From assembly GCF_000521485.1 (NCBI RefSeq), contig NZ_BAVS01000013.1, positions 1 to 64,000 on the forward strand: a stretch of 64,000 bases of DNA, written 5' to 3'. The notes under the pieces are model-generated. The model saw only the letters and a list, made by a program, of their open reading frames with translations. It had not been told where the DNA came from and did not search any database. This DNA comes from Gracilibacillus boraciitolerans JCM 21714 (GTDB lineage: Bacteria; Bacillota; Bacilli; Bacillales; Amphibacillaceae). The position numbers and the translations under genes were made by a program. Positions 28,726 to 39,724 of the stretch are shown here, piece after piece. How positions within the stretch are numbered: position 1 is the stretch's first letter; each line of letters opens with the position of its first letter.

Positions 28726-29668
28726 CTTTTTTTCTTTAATAAAAAATGAACAAATAAAGTTATATTCAAGATTTGCAACCTGGTCAATGTACATTATAAT
28801 GGCAGCCATTATTCTTATAGCTGCACTGATTGTCTTTATTTTTGGAGAAGTGGATCAACAACAGTATGGGGATGATTGGCAGACACAATTAGCAACTGAG
28901 ACAAAAGACTTAAAAGATTCACAAGAGGAAATGGAATTTATGGCATTTGATTCTGAAATTGCTAAAAATGAATATTATTTAGAGAATGATATTAAACCGC
29001 AACCATATGATACATGGCAATTCACTCTAGAAAATGCAGGGTTATCGATGCTTATTAGTTTGTTTACCATCATCATTGCAGCGGGTATTATATCTAATGA
29101 GTTTCGTTGGGGGGGAACGATTAAACTATTACTGATTCGGCCAATTTCGAGAACAAAAATACTATTTTCTAAATTTGTCTCTGTATTATTATTTTCGCTT
29201 ACCATGTTGATTGCGCTGTTTGTTACCAGCTTATTGGTTGGACTCATCTTCTTTGGAGTGAATGGCGTTAATCCAAATATTGTTCAAATGGGATCCGATG
29301 GAATAGAAGAAGTTTCTATTCTTATCGAAATATTAACGCAATACGGATTGAATGTGGTAACTTTAATTATGATGGCTACTTTTGCGTTTATGATTTCCAC
29401 ATTATTCAGAAGTAGTGCAATGGCGATCGGGTTAGCAATCTTTTTAATGTTTACTGGAAACACAATTATTGGGTTTTTAGCAGATTACGAGTGGACAAAA
29501 TATATTTTATTTGCTAATACTAATTTAGGGCAATATTTTGGAAGTGGTAGTCCGATTATAGAAAGTATGACTCTTGGTTTCTCTGTTGCTGTATTAATCG
29601 TTTATTTTGTCATCTTTATATTGGTTTCTTGGTTATCCTTTGCGAAACGGGATATTGCAGGTCATTAA
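28718..29668 (+). CDS. ABC-2 type permease subunit
   Basis: 316 residues with one N-terminal membrane segment, a roughly 70-residue extracytoplasmic loop and five further segments. NEFRWGTIKLLLIRPISRTKILFSK is the ABC-2 landmark (first 20 residues NEFRWGTIKLLLIRPISRTK); a 7-G tract near 29109 adds a glycine. TTG 28718 overlaps the ATPase stop and follows GGAGAG. Partner of the preceding ATPase. Confidence 0.85.
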   Translation: MLNFFSLIKNEQIKLYSRFATWSMYIIMAAIILIAALIVFIFGEVDQQQYGDDWQTQLATETKDLKDSQEEMEFMAFDSEIAKNEYYLENDIKPQPYDTWQFTLENAGLSMLISLFTIIIAAGIISNEFRWGGTIKLLLIRPISRTKILFSKFVSVLLFSLTMLIALFVTSLLVGLIFFGVNGVNPNIVQMGSDGIEEVSILIEILTQYGLNVVTLIMMATFAFMISTLFRSSAMAIGLAIFLMFTGNTIIGFLADYEWTKYILFANTNLGQYFGSGSPIIESMTLGFSVAVLIVYFVIFILVSWLSFAKRDIAGH

Positions 29669-29690
29669 GATTCAAAGGAGGAGAATTGAA

Positions 29691-30131
29691 ATGAAAAGAA
29701 CCGTAGAAGTAGTATTAAGTATTATCGGAGCATTTGTATATATAATAGGTGCCGTGATTGGTGGAGTATTTACAATGCTAGATGAAGATAGTCCATTTAT
29801 GCAAGATTTCCTTCAGCAAGAGCAGACACAAACACTTAGCGATGCAGAAATGGCAAACATGCAAACATTTATGAATGGGGGGGCTGGGTCTATTGGAACA
29901 ATGTTATTAGTGGCATCCATTGTTGCGATTATTGCAGGTATTATTGCTATGATTTTGTTTAAAGGAAACAATAAACCTAAAGCAGCAAGTATTCTTTTGT
30001 TAGTGGTTGGCGGTTTAACCACAATTATCACATTAGGCACAGGTATTTTTGCTGGTATTTTCTATATCATTGCTGGAATTATGGGCTTAGTACGTAAACC
30101 AAAACAAGAAATTAGTATGGAACAATATTAG
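29691..30131 (+). CDS. DUF4064 domain membrane protein
   Basis: 146 residues: membrane segment at 8-29, a Gln/Met-rich loop (DFLQQEQTQT), then three more segments ending in FYIIAGIMGLVRKPK. AAAGGAGGAG precedes the ATG. Probably co-transcribed with the exporter, 22 bases downstream. A 7-G tract near 29877 adds a glycine. Confidence 0.75.
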   Translation: MKRTVEVVLSIIGAFVYIIGAVIGGVFTMLDEDSPFMQDFLQQEQTQTLSDAEMANMQTFMNGGAGSIGTMLLVASIVAIIAGIIAMILFKGNNKPKAASILLLVVGGLTTIITLGTGIFAGIFYIIAGIMGLVRKPKQEISMEQY

Positions 30132-30177
30132 ATAAGAGTATAAAGTCCTCACATATTAATATGAGGATTATAACTGA

Positions 30178-30213
30178 TAAAAAAGGAGCTGACTTTCGAG
30201 TCAGCTCCTTTTA
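30178..30213. terminator. Bidirectional terminator
   Basis: AAAAGGAGCTGACT and AGTCAGCTCCTTTT form a perfect stem between two convergent genes. Confidence 0.88.
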
Positions 30214-30216
30214 CTA

Positions 30217-31155
30217 TTAGGATTCTTTCCTTGGTAGCTTCCTTTTAAATATGATATAGATGATAACTGCAACTACAGTTACCAAAATAAGAATAGGAGC
30301 GTTTCCTATTAAAAATATAAAAAGACCAGATGCGATCGAGAAGATGGTTTGAATGCTTGTTAAGAATTGATCCTTTGTTTTCTCCCACGTATTTAACGAT
30401 TCATCCTGTACCGAAGGGATATCGACTCTTCTTTCGACTAATTCCATTGTTATAGTGGCAAAGTCGGATTGGTTTTCTAAATAATTTATTTTTCCTGTTA
30501 ATTGTTCGATTTCTTCCTGTACATCTGCAAGATCATTTGAAATCTTTAGTAAATCCTCCGTCTTTTCTGCTTCTTCCATAAAAGAAAGCAACCGCTCTTC
30601 CACGACTTTTTTTGACTTTAGACGAGAGGATAAATCTACAAATTGCTCTGTCACATCTTCGCCACTCACTGACTTATCTAATACTTTCAAATTGCCGTCT
30701 TCCACCAATGCGATAAATTCATAGAAGTTGTCAGAAGGAACTCTTATGGTAATGGAACCGAATCGTTGTTCATTTTTCTCATGATTGGAGTAGTTGGAAG
30801 AAACGACATAACCTTGATATTTTTTCGTTTCATTTTCAAGAAAATCGATCGTCTCGTCAAAATTTTCTGATTCAAGATACAAATTTGCATGATAAATAAT
30901 TTTGCGCTGTTCTCCTGTTGATAAACTTTTTTGCTCACTAGACTCAGTTGTGTCTGCTTGTTCCATTTCAGCGCTTTCCTCAGTCGCCATATCTGCTTCT
31001 TCCCCGCTGTTCATCTCTTGTTGTTCAACATTCATACCAGATTGACCACTATCGTTTCTGGCAACCTCACCGTCTGAAGATTTTTCATCGCCTCCGTCAC
31101 TTGAACAAGCAACTAAAAACACAAACATTAGTAATAGGTACCATACTTTTTTCAA
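30217..31155 (-). CDS. DUF4349 lipoprotein
   Basis: Lipoprotein with lipobox VAC (Cys17), an acidic Ser/Glu-rich linker to about residue 80, then a DUF4349 domain with QGYVVSSNYSNHEKN, ITIRVPSDNFYEF and VSGEDVTEQFVDLSSRL. A coiled coil (about 190-235) precedes a C-terminal membrane segment (275-305). TTG start after AAGGGGG. Function unknown. Confidence 0.8.
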   Translation of the reverse strand: MKKVWYLLLMFVFLVACSSDGGDEKSSDGEVARNDSGQSGMNVEQQEMNSGEEADMATEESAEMEQADTTESSEQKSLSTGEQRKIIYHANLYLESENFDETIDFLENETKKYQGYVVSSNYSNHEKNEQRFGSITIRVPSDNFYEFIALVEDGNLKVLDKSVSGEDVTEQFVDLSSRLKSKKVVEERLLSFMEEAEKTEDLLKISNDLADVQEEIEQLTGKINYLENQSDFATITMELVERRVDIPSVQDESLNTWEKTKDQFLTSIQTIFSIASGLFIFLIGNAPILILVTVVAVIIYIIFKRKLPRKES

Positions 31156-31456
31156 ATGGAATACCCCCTTTTTTATTACATTAGACGTGTATACCCAAAA
31201 GAGGTTACAACAAACTGATAAAATAATAGTTCATAATTATTCATTGGCATGTGAATTCGTACTAAGCATACTTACGGGGGGGAAAGGAGCGATTAAAATC
31301 GATGATAAAATTTTTGTTTTTTATACAAATACTCAAGAAAAAATAAAAAATTCAGTATAATGGTTGAATTAATATACTTTTTAGTGCATAATAATACATA
31401 ATTAATCAAATAAAACAAATACACTTTAGAAAATAGACTTAAGGAGAGATTTTTAG
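31156..31456. other. Intergenic region with argG promoter
   Basis: About 300 bases between the divergent DUF4349 gene and argG. It holds a 7-G tract near 31276 preceding an A/T-rich stretch and the argG promoter at 31364-31392. No small reading frame with a ribosome binding site was found. Confidence 0.5.
31364..31402 (+). promoter_or_regulatory. argG promoter with overlapping ARG box
   Basis: TTGAAT (31364-31369), 17 bases, CATAAT (31387-31392). The overlapping TGCATAATAATACA matches 11 of 14 positions of the ArgR consensus TGAATAATTATTCA. AhrC/ArgR with arginine is expected to repress here. Confidence 0.6.
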
Positions 31457-32723
31457 ATGGAGAAGGAAAAAGTAGTACTAGCATATTCTGGGGGGACTTG
31501 ATACCTCTGTTGCAATTAAATGGTTACAGGATAAATATAATTATGATGTTATTGCGGTAGGTTTGGATGTTGGAGAAGGTAAAGATTTAGAATTTGTGAA
31601 GAACAAAGCGATTGATGTGGGTGCAATTAAATCTTATTCAGTCGATGCGAAGCAGCTGTTTGCTGAAGATTTTGTATTACCTGCGTTACATGCAAACGTC
31701 ATGTATGAAGATAAATATCCGCTAGTTTCAGCATTGTCCCGTCCGTTAATTGCAAAAGTGTTAGTCGATATTGCAGAAAAAGAAGGCGCGGTCGCGGTTG
31801 CACACGGCTGTACTGGTAAAGGTAATGATCAAGTTCGGTTTGACGTAGCCTTTACCTCGTTAAATCCAAACTTAAAAATTGTAGCACCTGTACGTGAATG
31901 GAAAATGACCAGAGATGAAGAAATTAAATATGCACAAGCGAATGGCATTCCGATTCCAATTGATTTAGATAGTCCATATAGTGTGGACCAGAATCTCTGG
32001 GGGGGACGTGCTAACGAGTGTGGTATTTTAGAAGACCCATGGGCAGAGGCTCCAGAAGATGCATTTGAATTAACGACTAATCCAATTGATGCCCCGGACG
32101 AACCGGAAATTATCGAAATAGAATTTAAACAAGGTAAGCCAGTCGCTATTGATGGTAAAGAATATCCGTTGCATGAGCTAATATTGGAATTAAACCACAT
32201 TGCTGGTAAGCATGGTGTGGGAAGAATCGATCATGTCGAGAATCGTTTGGTCGGTATTAAATCACGTGAAATTTATGAGGCGCCAGCAGCTATTACGTTA
32301 ATCAATGCTCACAGAGAAATTGAAACTCTTACACTTCCAAGAGAAGTATCTAAGTTTAAGCCAGTTGTCGAACAACAATTAGAGCAGGCAATTTATGACG
32401 GCTTATGGTTTACACAATTAACAGACGCATTAAAAGCATTTATTACAGAAACACAAAAATATGTAAACGGCGTTGCTAGGGTTAAACTTTACAAAGGGCA
32501 GGCATTTGTGATTGGACGTAAATCAGAAAATTCCCTTTATGATTTAGACCTTGCTACTTATAATAAAGGCGATCAATTTGATCATGATGCAGCACTTGGT
32601 TTTATTAAGCTTTGGGGGGGATTACCAACAAAGGTTCATTCAACGGTTAACAACGTTCATGCAGATAAAGCAAAAATTATGAAAAAAACAAAAATTGATA
32701 TGAAGGAATCTGTAAAACAATGA
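31457..32723 (+). CDS. argG: Argininosuccinate synthase (frameshifted)
   Basis: Joins citrulline and aspartate with ATP. Start ATG 31457 after AAGGAGAG; the ATP loop AYSGGLDTS is broken by a 6-G run at 31490-31495 where five are needed. The rest is intact: [29 protein letters not shown] and [11 protein letters not shown]. 7-G tracts near 31999 and 32616 turn NLWGRANECG and LWGLPTK into double-glycine forms. The stop overlaps argH by ATGA. Confidence 0.93.
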
Positions 32724-34144
32724 AACTATGGGGGGGCGGACGATTTACAAAACCAACAAATGAATTAGTCGATGAATATACAGCATCGATCAGCTTTGAT
32801 CAAAAATTGGCCCAATATGATATTCAAGGTAGCTTAGCCCATGTTGAAATGCTTGCAAAATGTGAGATTATACCGGCGAAAGATGCGGAAGAAATTAAGA
32901 AAGGCTTAAAAATTGTTGCAGAAAAGATAAAAGCTGGCGAAGCAGAATTAACTGAAGTCAATGAAGATATCCATATGAATGTGGAGAAACTTTTGATTGA
33001 TGAAGTTGGTGCAGTTGGGGGGTAAATTACACACTGGCAGAAGTAGAAACGATCAGGTAGCATTAGATATGAGGTTATATTTGCGCGATTCCCTTGTAAC
33101 ATTAGTCGAGTTGCTAACCAAGTTGCAAGAAGCACTTCTAGAGCAGGCGCAGTCGAACTTGGACACTATTTTGCCAGGATATACCCATTTGCAAAGAGCC
33201 CAGCCAGTGTTGTTCGCCCATCATATGATGGCATATGTATCCATGTTTGAGCGTGATATTGAACGTATTCAGGACAGTTTTAAACGGGTAAATCGCTCAC
33301 CACTTGGTGCAGGTGCATTAGCGGGTACGACTTTCCCGATTGACCGAGAATATGTGGCGGAAAAATTAAATTTTGACGGTGTTGTTGAAAATAGTTTAGA
33401 TGCGGTTAGTGATCGCGATTTCGTTGTAGAATTTTTATCAAATGCATCGCTTTCTATTATGCATTTGTCACGTTTGAGTGAAGAATTAGTACAATGGTCT
33501 AGTGCAGAGTTTAATTTTGTGGAATTAGATGACGCTTTTTGCACCGGAAGCAGCATGATGCCTCAAAAGAAAAACCCAGATGTGGCCGAATTAGTAAGAG
33601 GGAAATCAGGCCGTGTATACGGACATCTTATCGGGATGCTTACAACTTTGAAGGGTTTGCCAATTGCCTATAACAAAGATATGCAGGAAGATAAGGAAGG
33701 CATGTTTGATACGGTTGAAACGCTAAAAGGCGCACTTGCCCTTTTTGCTCCAATGATTGCAACGATGGAAGTAAAAAAGATAATATGTATGAAGCTGTTG
33801 CGAAAGACTTTTCCAACGCAACTGACTTAGCAGATTATTTAGTAAATAAAGACTTGCCATTTCGCGAAGCGCATGCCGTTGTCGGTCAGGTGGTATTACA
33901 CTGTATACAAGAAAATATATATTTGTTAGATCTAAGTATTGCAGATTTTCGAAACTTTTCTAAACTAATTGAGGAAGACATTTATGATGTATTAGCACCT
34001 CGAGCTGTTGTCAATGCCCGGGATGTTGTCGGAGGAACTGCAAGAAATCGCGTAGCAGATCAAATGACGCAAGCAGATAAGAGATTAAGTGAAAGTAAAT
34101 CATGGATAGAGATTCATGCAAAGAAAGTGAATGTATTAAAATAA
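32720..34144 (+). CDS. argH: Argininosuccinate lyase (two frameshifts)
   Basis: Splits argininosuccinate into arginine and fumarate. The opening [17 protein letters not shown] has one extra glycine. Frame breaks: a 6-G run at 33017-33022 ([15 protein letters not shown] needs five) and a 6-A run at 33773-33778 ([10 protein letters not shown] needs seven). The signature [12 protein letters not shown] with its catalytic Ser is intact. Joined length about 470 residues. Confidence 0.92.
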
Positions 34145-34202
34145 TAATAAGAAGCTGGATGCTAAGCCTTTATCAAAGTGAGAGGTTTAGCTTGCACCAT
34201 CT

Positions 34203-34247
34203 CATGAATCATTTTATTATAAAAATAAATGCATAAATATAAATATT
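34203..34247 (+). promoter_or_regulatory. Tandem ARG-box-like sites before carA
   Basis: CATGAATCATTTTATTAT (34203-34220) has a perfect Bacillus half-site CATGAAT; TGCATAAATATAAATA follows at about 34230. A TATAAT lies just after (34251-34256). This fits arginine-specific control of carAB, distinct from the pyrimidine pyrAA/pyrAB. Confidence 0.45.
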
Positions 34248-34335
34248 ATAGTATAATTATTAGAAAATAACTTACTTTACTGATGTTTGTTCAAATAGAC
34301 AATTCAAGCTATTACGAAAATGAGGAGGAGCCTTT

Positions 34336-35436
34336 ATGCAACAAAAGATCGGTTATCTCGTGTTAAATACTGGGGGGGATGTTTTAGAAGGAAAATGGTT
34401 AGGAACACCAAAGAGTACAGAAGGAGAACTTGTTTTTAATACAGCAATGACAGGCTATCAGGAAGTGATGACAGACCCTTCCTATGCAGGTCAGATTGTT
34501 ACCATGACCTATCCCTTGATTGGAAATTATGGTTGGAATGAGATCGATTATGAAAGCATTCACCCATCTCTAAATGGCTTTATCGTATCAACCCCGAGCC
34601 ATAATCCCGAACATTATGAATCAACCAATACCTTAGTGGAAATGTTAGATAAACATAACATTCCATCCCTTTCCCATATAGATACAAGAGCCTTAACACG
34701 TATTATTCGTGAACACGGAGAAGTGTATGGGAAAATCACAATAGATCCTGATGAAAAACCAGTTGATACTTCAGTGAATCCGAAGATAGTTTCGACTGTG
34801 TCTGTTACAAAAAAAGAATTCTATAAAACTGAGAATCCAGCAAACTACCCTGTACCACATGTCGTTGTGATCGATTTTGGTTATAAGCATTCGATTGCCA
34901 ATTCCTTATTAGAATTAGGTTGTGATGTCACAGTCGTTCCGTATGATACATCTTATATTGAGATTCAATCATTACATCCAGATGGTGTCATGTTAACAAA
35001 TGGCCCTGGTGATCCAAAAGCATTAGCATATCTATCTGATAATATTAAACAAATATCTGAAAGCTTCCCAACGATGGGAATTTGTTTAGGTCATCAGCTT
35101 GTCGCGTTAGCACATGGTGCCAGTACCAAGCGATTACCATATGGTCATCGGGGGGGAAGTAATCATCCGGTAAAAGATTTGCAAACAGGGAAAGTGATGA
35201 TTACATCGCAAAATCATGGCTATGTAGTGGACTATGACTCTGTGAATATGAAGAATTGGTTTGTTTCACATATTAACGTTAACGATAAATCAGTAGAGGG
35301 ATTAAAGCATAAAGCTTTACCTTTAATGACAGTGCAATTTCACCCTGAAGCACACCCTGGCCCGATTGATACACATCATTTATTCGTAGATTTTATCCAG
35401 CAGTTTATTACTAAGGGAGAGAAACAACATGCCTAA
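34336..35436 (+). CDS. carA: Carbamoyl-phosphate synthase, small subunit (arginine type)
   Basis: Glutaminase subunit that feeds ammonia to CarB. 366 residues. The nucleophile is in [11 protein letters not shown] and the His/Glu pair in [11 protein letters not shown]. 7-G tracts near 34374 and 35151 add glycines in NTGDVLEG and GHRGSNHPV. Its position between argH and argF marks it as the arginine-pathway copy. Overlaps carB by eight bases. Confidence 0.94.
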   Translation: MQQKIGYLVLNTGGDVLEGKWLGTPKSTEGELVFNTAMTGYQEVMTDPSYAGQIVTMTYPLIGNYGWNEIDYESIHPSLNGFIVSTPSHNPEHYESTNTLVEMLDKHNIPSLSHIDTRALTRIIREHGEVYGKITIDPDEKPVDTSVNPKIVSTVSVTKKEFYKTENPANYPVPHVVVIDFGYKHSIANSLLELGCDVTVVPYDTSYIEIQSLHPDGVMLTNGPGDPKALAYLSDNIKQISESFPTMGICLGHQLVALAHGASTKRLPYGHRGGSNHPVKDLQTGKVMITSQNHGYVVDYDSVNMKNWFVSHINVNDKSVEGLKHKALPLMTVQFHPEAHPGPIDTHHLFVDFIQQFITKGEKQHA

Positions 35437-38400
35437 GAAACATGACATAAAGAAAGTATTAGTGATCGGCTCCGGTCCGATTGTGATCGGGCAGGCCGCT
35501 GAATTTGATTACGCTGGGACACAAGCTTGTTTAGCATTAAAAGAAGAAGGTGTCGAAGTTATTTTAGTTAATAATAACCCAGCGACAATTATGACAGATG
35601 AAAATATAGCAGATAAAGTGTATTTAGAGCCACTTACATGTGAATCGATCACAAAAATAATTGAAAAGGAACGTCCAGATGGTATTCTTCCCACATTGGG
35701 CGGCCAAACTGGTTTGAATATGGCTGTTTTATTAGATGAAGCAGGTGTCTTAGCTAAGTATGATGTTACCTTATTGGGTACACCGCTTGAAACCATCCAA
35801 AAAGGAGAGGACAGACAGATTTTTAAGGCGATGATGAAGGATCTTAACGAACCGGTTGCTGAAAGTTTGTCTACTTCTTCTGTGGAGGAAGCTGTTGATT
35901 TTGCTAATCAAGCAGGTTATTCCGTGATTGTTCGACCTGCCTATACCTTAGGTGGTGCAGGCGGGGGGTATTGCAGATAATGAAGATCAATTACGACAAA
36001 TTGTAAAAAACGGGTTGCATTACAGTCCGATCAGTCAAGTGTTAATTGAACAAAGCGTTAAAGGATGGAAGGAAATTGAATATGAAGTAATGCGTGATGC
36101 CAATGACACCTGTATTATTGTTTGTAATATGGAAAACTTTGACCCTGTCGGGGTGCACACCGGCGATAGTATCGTTGTAGCACCATCTCAAACGCTAACA
36201 GATCGTCAATATCAAATGCTAAGAACTTCGTCAGTGAAAGTTATTCGTGAATTGGGTGTGATTGGTGGTTGTAACATTCAATTTGCACTGAATCCTGAAA
36301 ATGATGATTATATTATAATAGAAGTGAATCCACGAGTAAGTCGCTCCAGTGCTTTGGCTTCAAAAGCCACAGGTTATCCTATCGCTCGAATCGCAGCAAA
36401 GGTTGCGTTAGGTTATCATTTGGATGAGGTAATCAATCCAATTACTGGTGATACCTATGCTAGTTTTGAGCCTGCTATTGATTATATCGCAGTTAAAATT
36501 CCGCGCTGGCCTTTTGATAAATTCACTCAGGCAGATCGTCTGCTGGGAACTCAGATGAAGGCCACAGGAGAAGTGATGTCCTTAGCACGTAATTTCCCTG
36601 CTGCGATTAATAAAGCGGTGCGGTCATTAGAAATTGGCCTCGATTCCCTTCATTTACCTGGAGCAGGAAAATTATCCGATCAAGAGCTACATATTGCTTT
36701 AGACAAGGCTACGGATGAACGTCTATTTATGGTGGCTGAGGCTTTAAGAAGGGGGGGAATGACCGTAGAACAGATCCATGAAATTACTGAAATCAATAAT
36801 TACTTTTTATATGAGCTTGCAGCAATGATTACTAAAGAAAAAGAAATTCAGGCAAAAGATTGGAACAAGATCCAAGCTAAGGATATAAAAGATGCTAAAC
36901 AATTTGGCATTTCCGATCTAACTTTAGCGAAGTTATTAGATGTTGAGTTAACCGCTATCCAGGAAAAAATAAATACAGAGCAGTTAGCACCTTCATATAA
37001 AATGGTTGATACATGTGCAGCTGAATTTTCTGCCGAGACTCCATATTTCTATAGTTCCTGGAACGAATGGGATGAGGTGGAAGCCTTGGAAGGTGATAAG
37101 CGAATGGTTGTATTAGGTTCGGGTCCATTCGAATCGGGCAAGGGGGGGTAGAGTTTGATTATTGCTCAGTGCATGCAGCTAAATCCTTACAAGGTCAAGG
37201 AATTGATGCTGTTGTGATTAATAATAATCCAGAAACAGTCAGTACAGATTTTAATACAGCAGATCATTTATACTTTGAGCCATTAACTGTCGAAGATGTA
37301 CTGCATGTCGTTAAAAAAGAAAAAGCACAAGAAGTACTAGTTCAGTTTGGTGGACAGACTGCTATTAATCTAGCAGATGGTTTGGAAAAAGCTGGTGTTA
37401 AAATCGCAGGAACTGCTTTGAAGTCGATTGAAGCAGTCGAAGATCGAGACTTATTTTATCAGCTATTACAACGGTTAAATATACCCCATATTCCTGGCGA
37501 TACTGTCATGGCTGTGGAAGATGCAAAAACAGTTGCCAACAAAATTGGTTATCCGATTTTAATGCGTCCTTCCTATGTGATTGGTGGTCAGGGTATGGTG
37601 ATCTTACACAATGAAAATCAACTTAGCGATTATCTAACAAATTTACAAGCAAATGCACAGGGAAACCGTATTTTTCCGTTGCTAATTGATCGTTATATTG
37701 AGGGTTATGAAATTGAAATAGATGCGATTTGTGATGGATCAGATATATTAATTCCAGGCATTTTTGAACATGTTGAAAAGGCTGGAGTACATTCTGGGGA
37801 CAGTGTTGCTATTTTTCCGGCACCAAATCTTACGAGTGAATGGAAGCAAACCATCGAGTTATATGCCCAAAAAATTTCTAAAGCACTAAATGTAAAAGGA
37901 ATTATGAATATTCAATTTGTTTTAAGTCCAGATCGTCAAACGCTATATGTACTGGAAGTTAATCCTCGTGCTTCACGTACAGTACCAATTGCCAGTAAGG
38001 TTACAGGAGTTCCAATGGTTGATCTTGCAACACGGGTACAAATGGGTGAATCACTAAGTGATCAAGACTGGCAGCTCGGATTACATGAAGATGTTCCGTA
38101 TTATGCCGTAAAAATGCCTGTTTTTTCTACTAATAAATTACCGGGTGTGGATCCAATCCTTGGACCTGAAATGAAATCGACAGGTGAAGCTATTGGTTTA
38201 GGATCTACTGTAGATCAGGCAATGGCGAAAGCATTTGGCTGGAAAGCCGATACCCTGAAATCATTAACCAAAAAAGATACGATTTTCTTATCATTAACCA
38301 AAATTGATCCAACATTAATGAAAGAGTTACAATCCTTGAATTTATCAGTGGAAGCAGATGCAATCACAGCAGAATTATTAGCAGAACAAGGAATGACAGT

Positions 38401-38671
38401 AACTGAAATAATGGACATAGCAACTGCAGAACAGAATTGTCTTGATGATAAATATATATTTATTGTGGATACTCATCGCACAGGCGAAAAGGATCAGCAT
38501 GTTACTCTAAGAGAGGCTGCATTGCGATCAGACACAATTCATTTTACATCAAATGACACATTGACTGCCTACTTAAAAGCTAGCAATGTCTCATTAGAAG
38601 CTCCAAAATCGATCCAGGAATATCGTCAGGGGGAACCCGATCTGAATAAGAAGGAGCGTGCGATACGTTGA
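35429..38671 (+). CDS. carB: Carbamoyl-phosphate synthase, large subunit (two frameshifts)
   Basis: Makes carbamoyl phosphate from bicarbonate, ammonia and two ATP. About 1070 residues joined. Both ATP-grasp halves are visible: [20 protein letters not shown] at the start and, near 37160, a second [15 protein letters not shown]. Breaks: a 6-G run at 35963-35968 ([12 protein letters not shown] needs five) and a one-base loss near 37125 in GSGPIRIGQG, followed by a 7-G tract at 37142-37148. Another 7-G tract near 36751 adds a glycine in RRGMTVEQ. Confidence 0.92.
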
Positions 38672-39603
38672 GTTTTAAAGAACATTTAAAAGGAAAAGAT
38701 TTTTTAACACTAGCAGATTATTCCCAGGCTGAACTAGCGTATATTCTGGAATTAGCAACGACTATTAAAAACAAACATAAAAGTGGTGAAATTTATCAGC
38801 CGCTTAAAGGAAAAACACTAGGAATGATATTTCAAAAGTCATCAACGCGTACGCGTGTTTCGTTTGAGGCTGGTATCTATCAACTGGGTGGTACCGGCTT
38901 GTTCCTGAGTTCCAATGATATTCAAATTGGCCGCGGCGAACTAATTTCAGATACTGCAAAAGTTTTATCCAGTTATCTGGATGGTATTATGATCCGCACA
39001 TTTTCTCATAAAGATGTTGAAGATTTGGCTGAGAATGCATTGGTTCCAGTCATAAATGGCTTAACGGATGATTTTCATCCCTGTCAGGTTTTAGCAGATC
39101 TTCAAACGATTAAAGAGAAGAAAGGCAGATTAGAAGGATTGAAGCTTGCTTATATTGGTGATGGTAACAATATGGCAAATTCCTTAATGATTGGTTGCGC
39201 TAAAATGGGATTAGATATCGCCATTGCAGCACCAAAAGATTATCAACCGAAAGCAGAAATTACGGAACTGGCTTCCAGTTTTGCAAATAATACTGAAGTA
39301 ACGGTTACCGAAGATCCATTCGAAGCAGTAAAAAATGCTGATATCATTTATTCTGATGTATGGGCAAGTATGGGGTATGAGCAAGAACAAAAGGAACGTG
39401 AAAAAGCTTTTGCAACGTATCAGGTAAATACCGAATTATTTTCTTATGCGCATGAGGATGCTATTTTCATGCATTGCCTGCCTGCACATAGAGGTGAAGA
39501 GGTTACAACGGAAATTATTGATGGACCAAAGTCTGTTGTATTTGAAGAAGCAGAAAATAGATTGCACGCACAAAAGGCATTAATGGTAGCACTTATGGGA
39601 TAA
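38668..39603 (+). CDS. argF: Ornithine carbamoyltransferase
   Basis: Makes citrulline from ornithine and carbamoyl phosphate. 311 residues, intact. Carbamoyl phosphate site FQKSSTRTRVSFE, ornithine site MHCLPAHRGEEV. Start TTG 38668 overlaps the carB stop and follows AAGGAGCG. With argG, argH and carAB it covers ornithine to arginine; argCJBD are not in the window. Confidence 0.95.
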   Translation: MSFKEHLKGKDFLTLADYSQAELAYILELATTIKNKHKSGEIYQPLKGKTLGMIFQKSSTRTRVSFEAGIYQLGGTGLFLSSNDIQIGRGELISDTAKVLSSYLDGIMIRTFSHKDVEDLAENALVPVINGLTDDFHPCQVLADLQTIKEKKGRLEGLKLAYIGDGNNMANSLMIGCAKMGLDIAIAAPKDYQPKAEITELASSFANNTEVTVTEDPFEAVKNADIIYSDVWASMGYEQEQKEREKAFATYQVNTELFSYAHEDAIFMHCLPAHRGEEVTTEIIDGPKSVVFEEAENRLHAQKALMVALMG

Positions 39604-39605
39604 CT

Positions 39606-39648
39606 TTTAAAGCTAGATCTTTATTATCTAAGATCTTGCTTTTTTTTG
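39606..39648 (+). terminator. Terminator of the arginine operon
   Basis: AGCTAGATCTT and AAGATCTTGCT with an eight-T tail follow the argF stop. Confidence 0.78.
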
Positions 39649-39724
39649 TGTTTGCAGTTCATATTTTGTTATTGCTATAATAAGAATTAATTGTGTGGTA
39701 TTAAAATTAAAGGATTGATTTAAA

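Noticed and set aside
34150-34200. Stem GCTAAGCC/GGTTTAGC after argH as a terminator
   Set aside because: There is no T run after it, and carA follows; it may be a processing stem but the evidence is thin.
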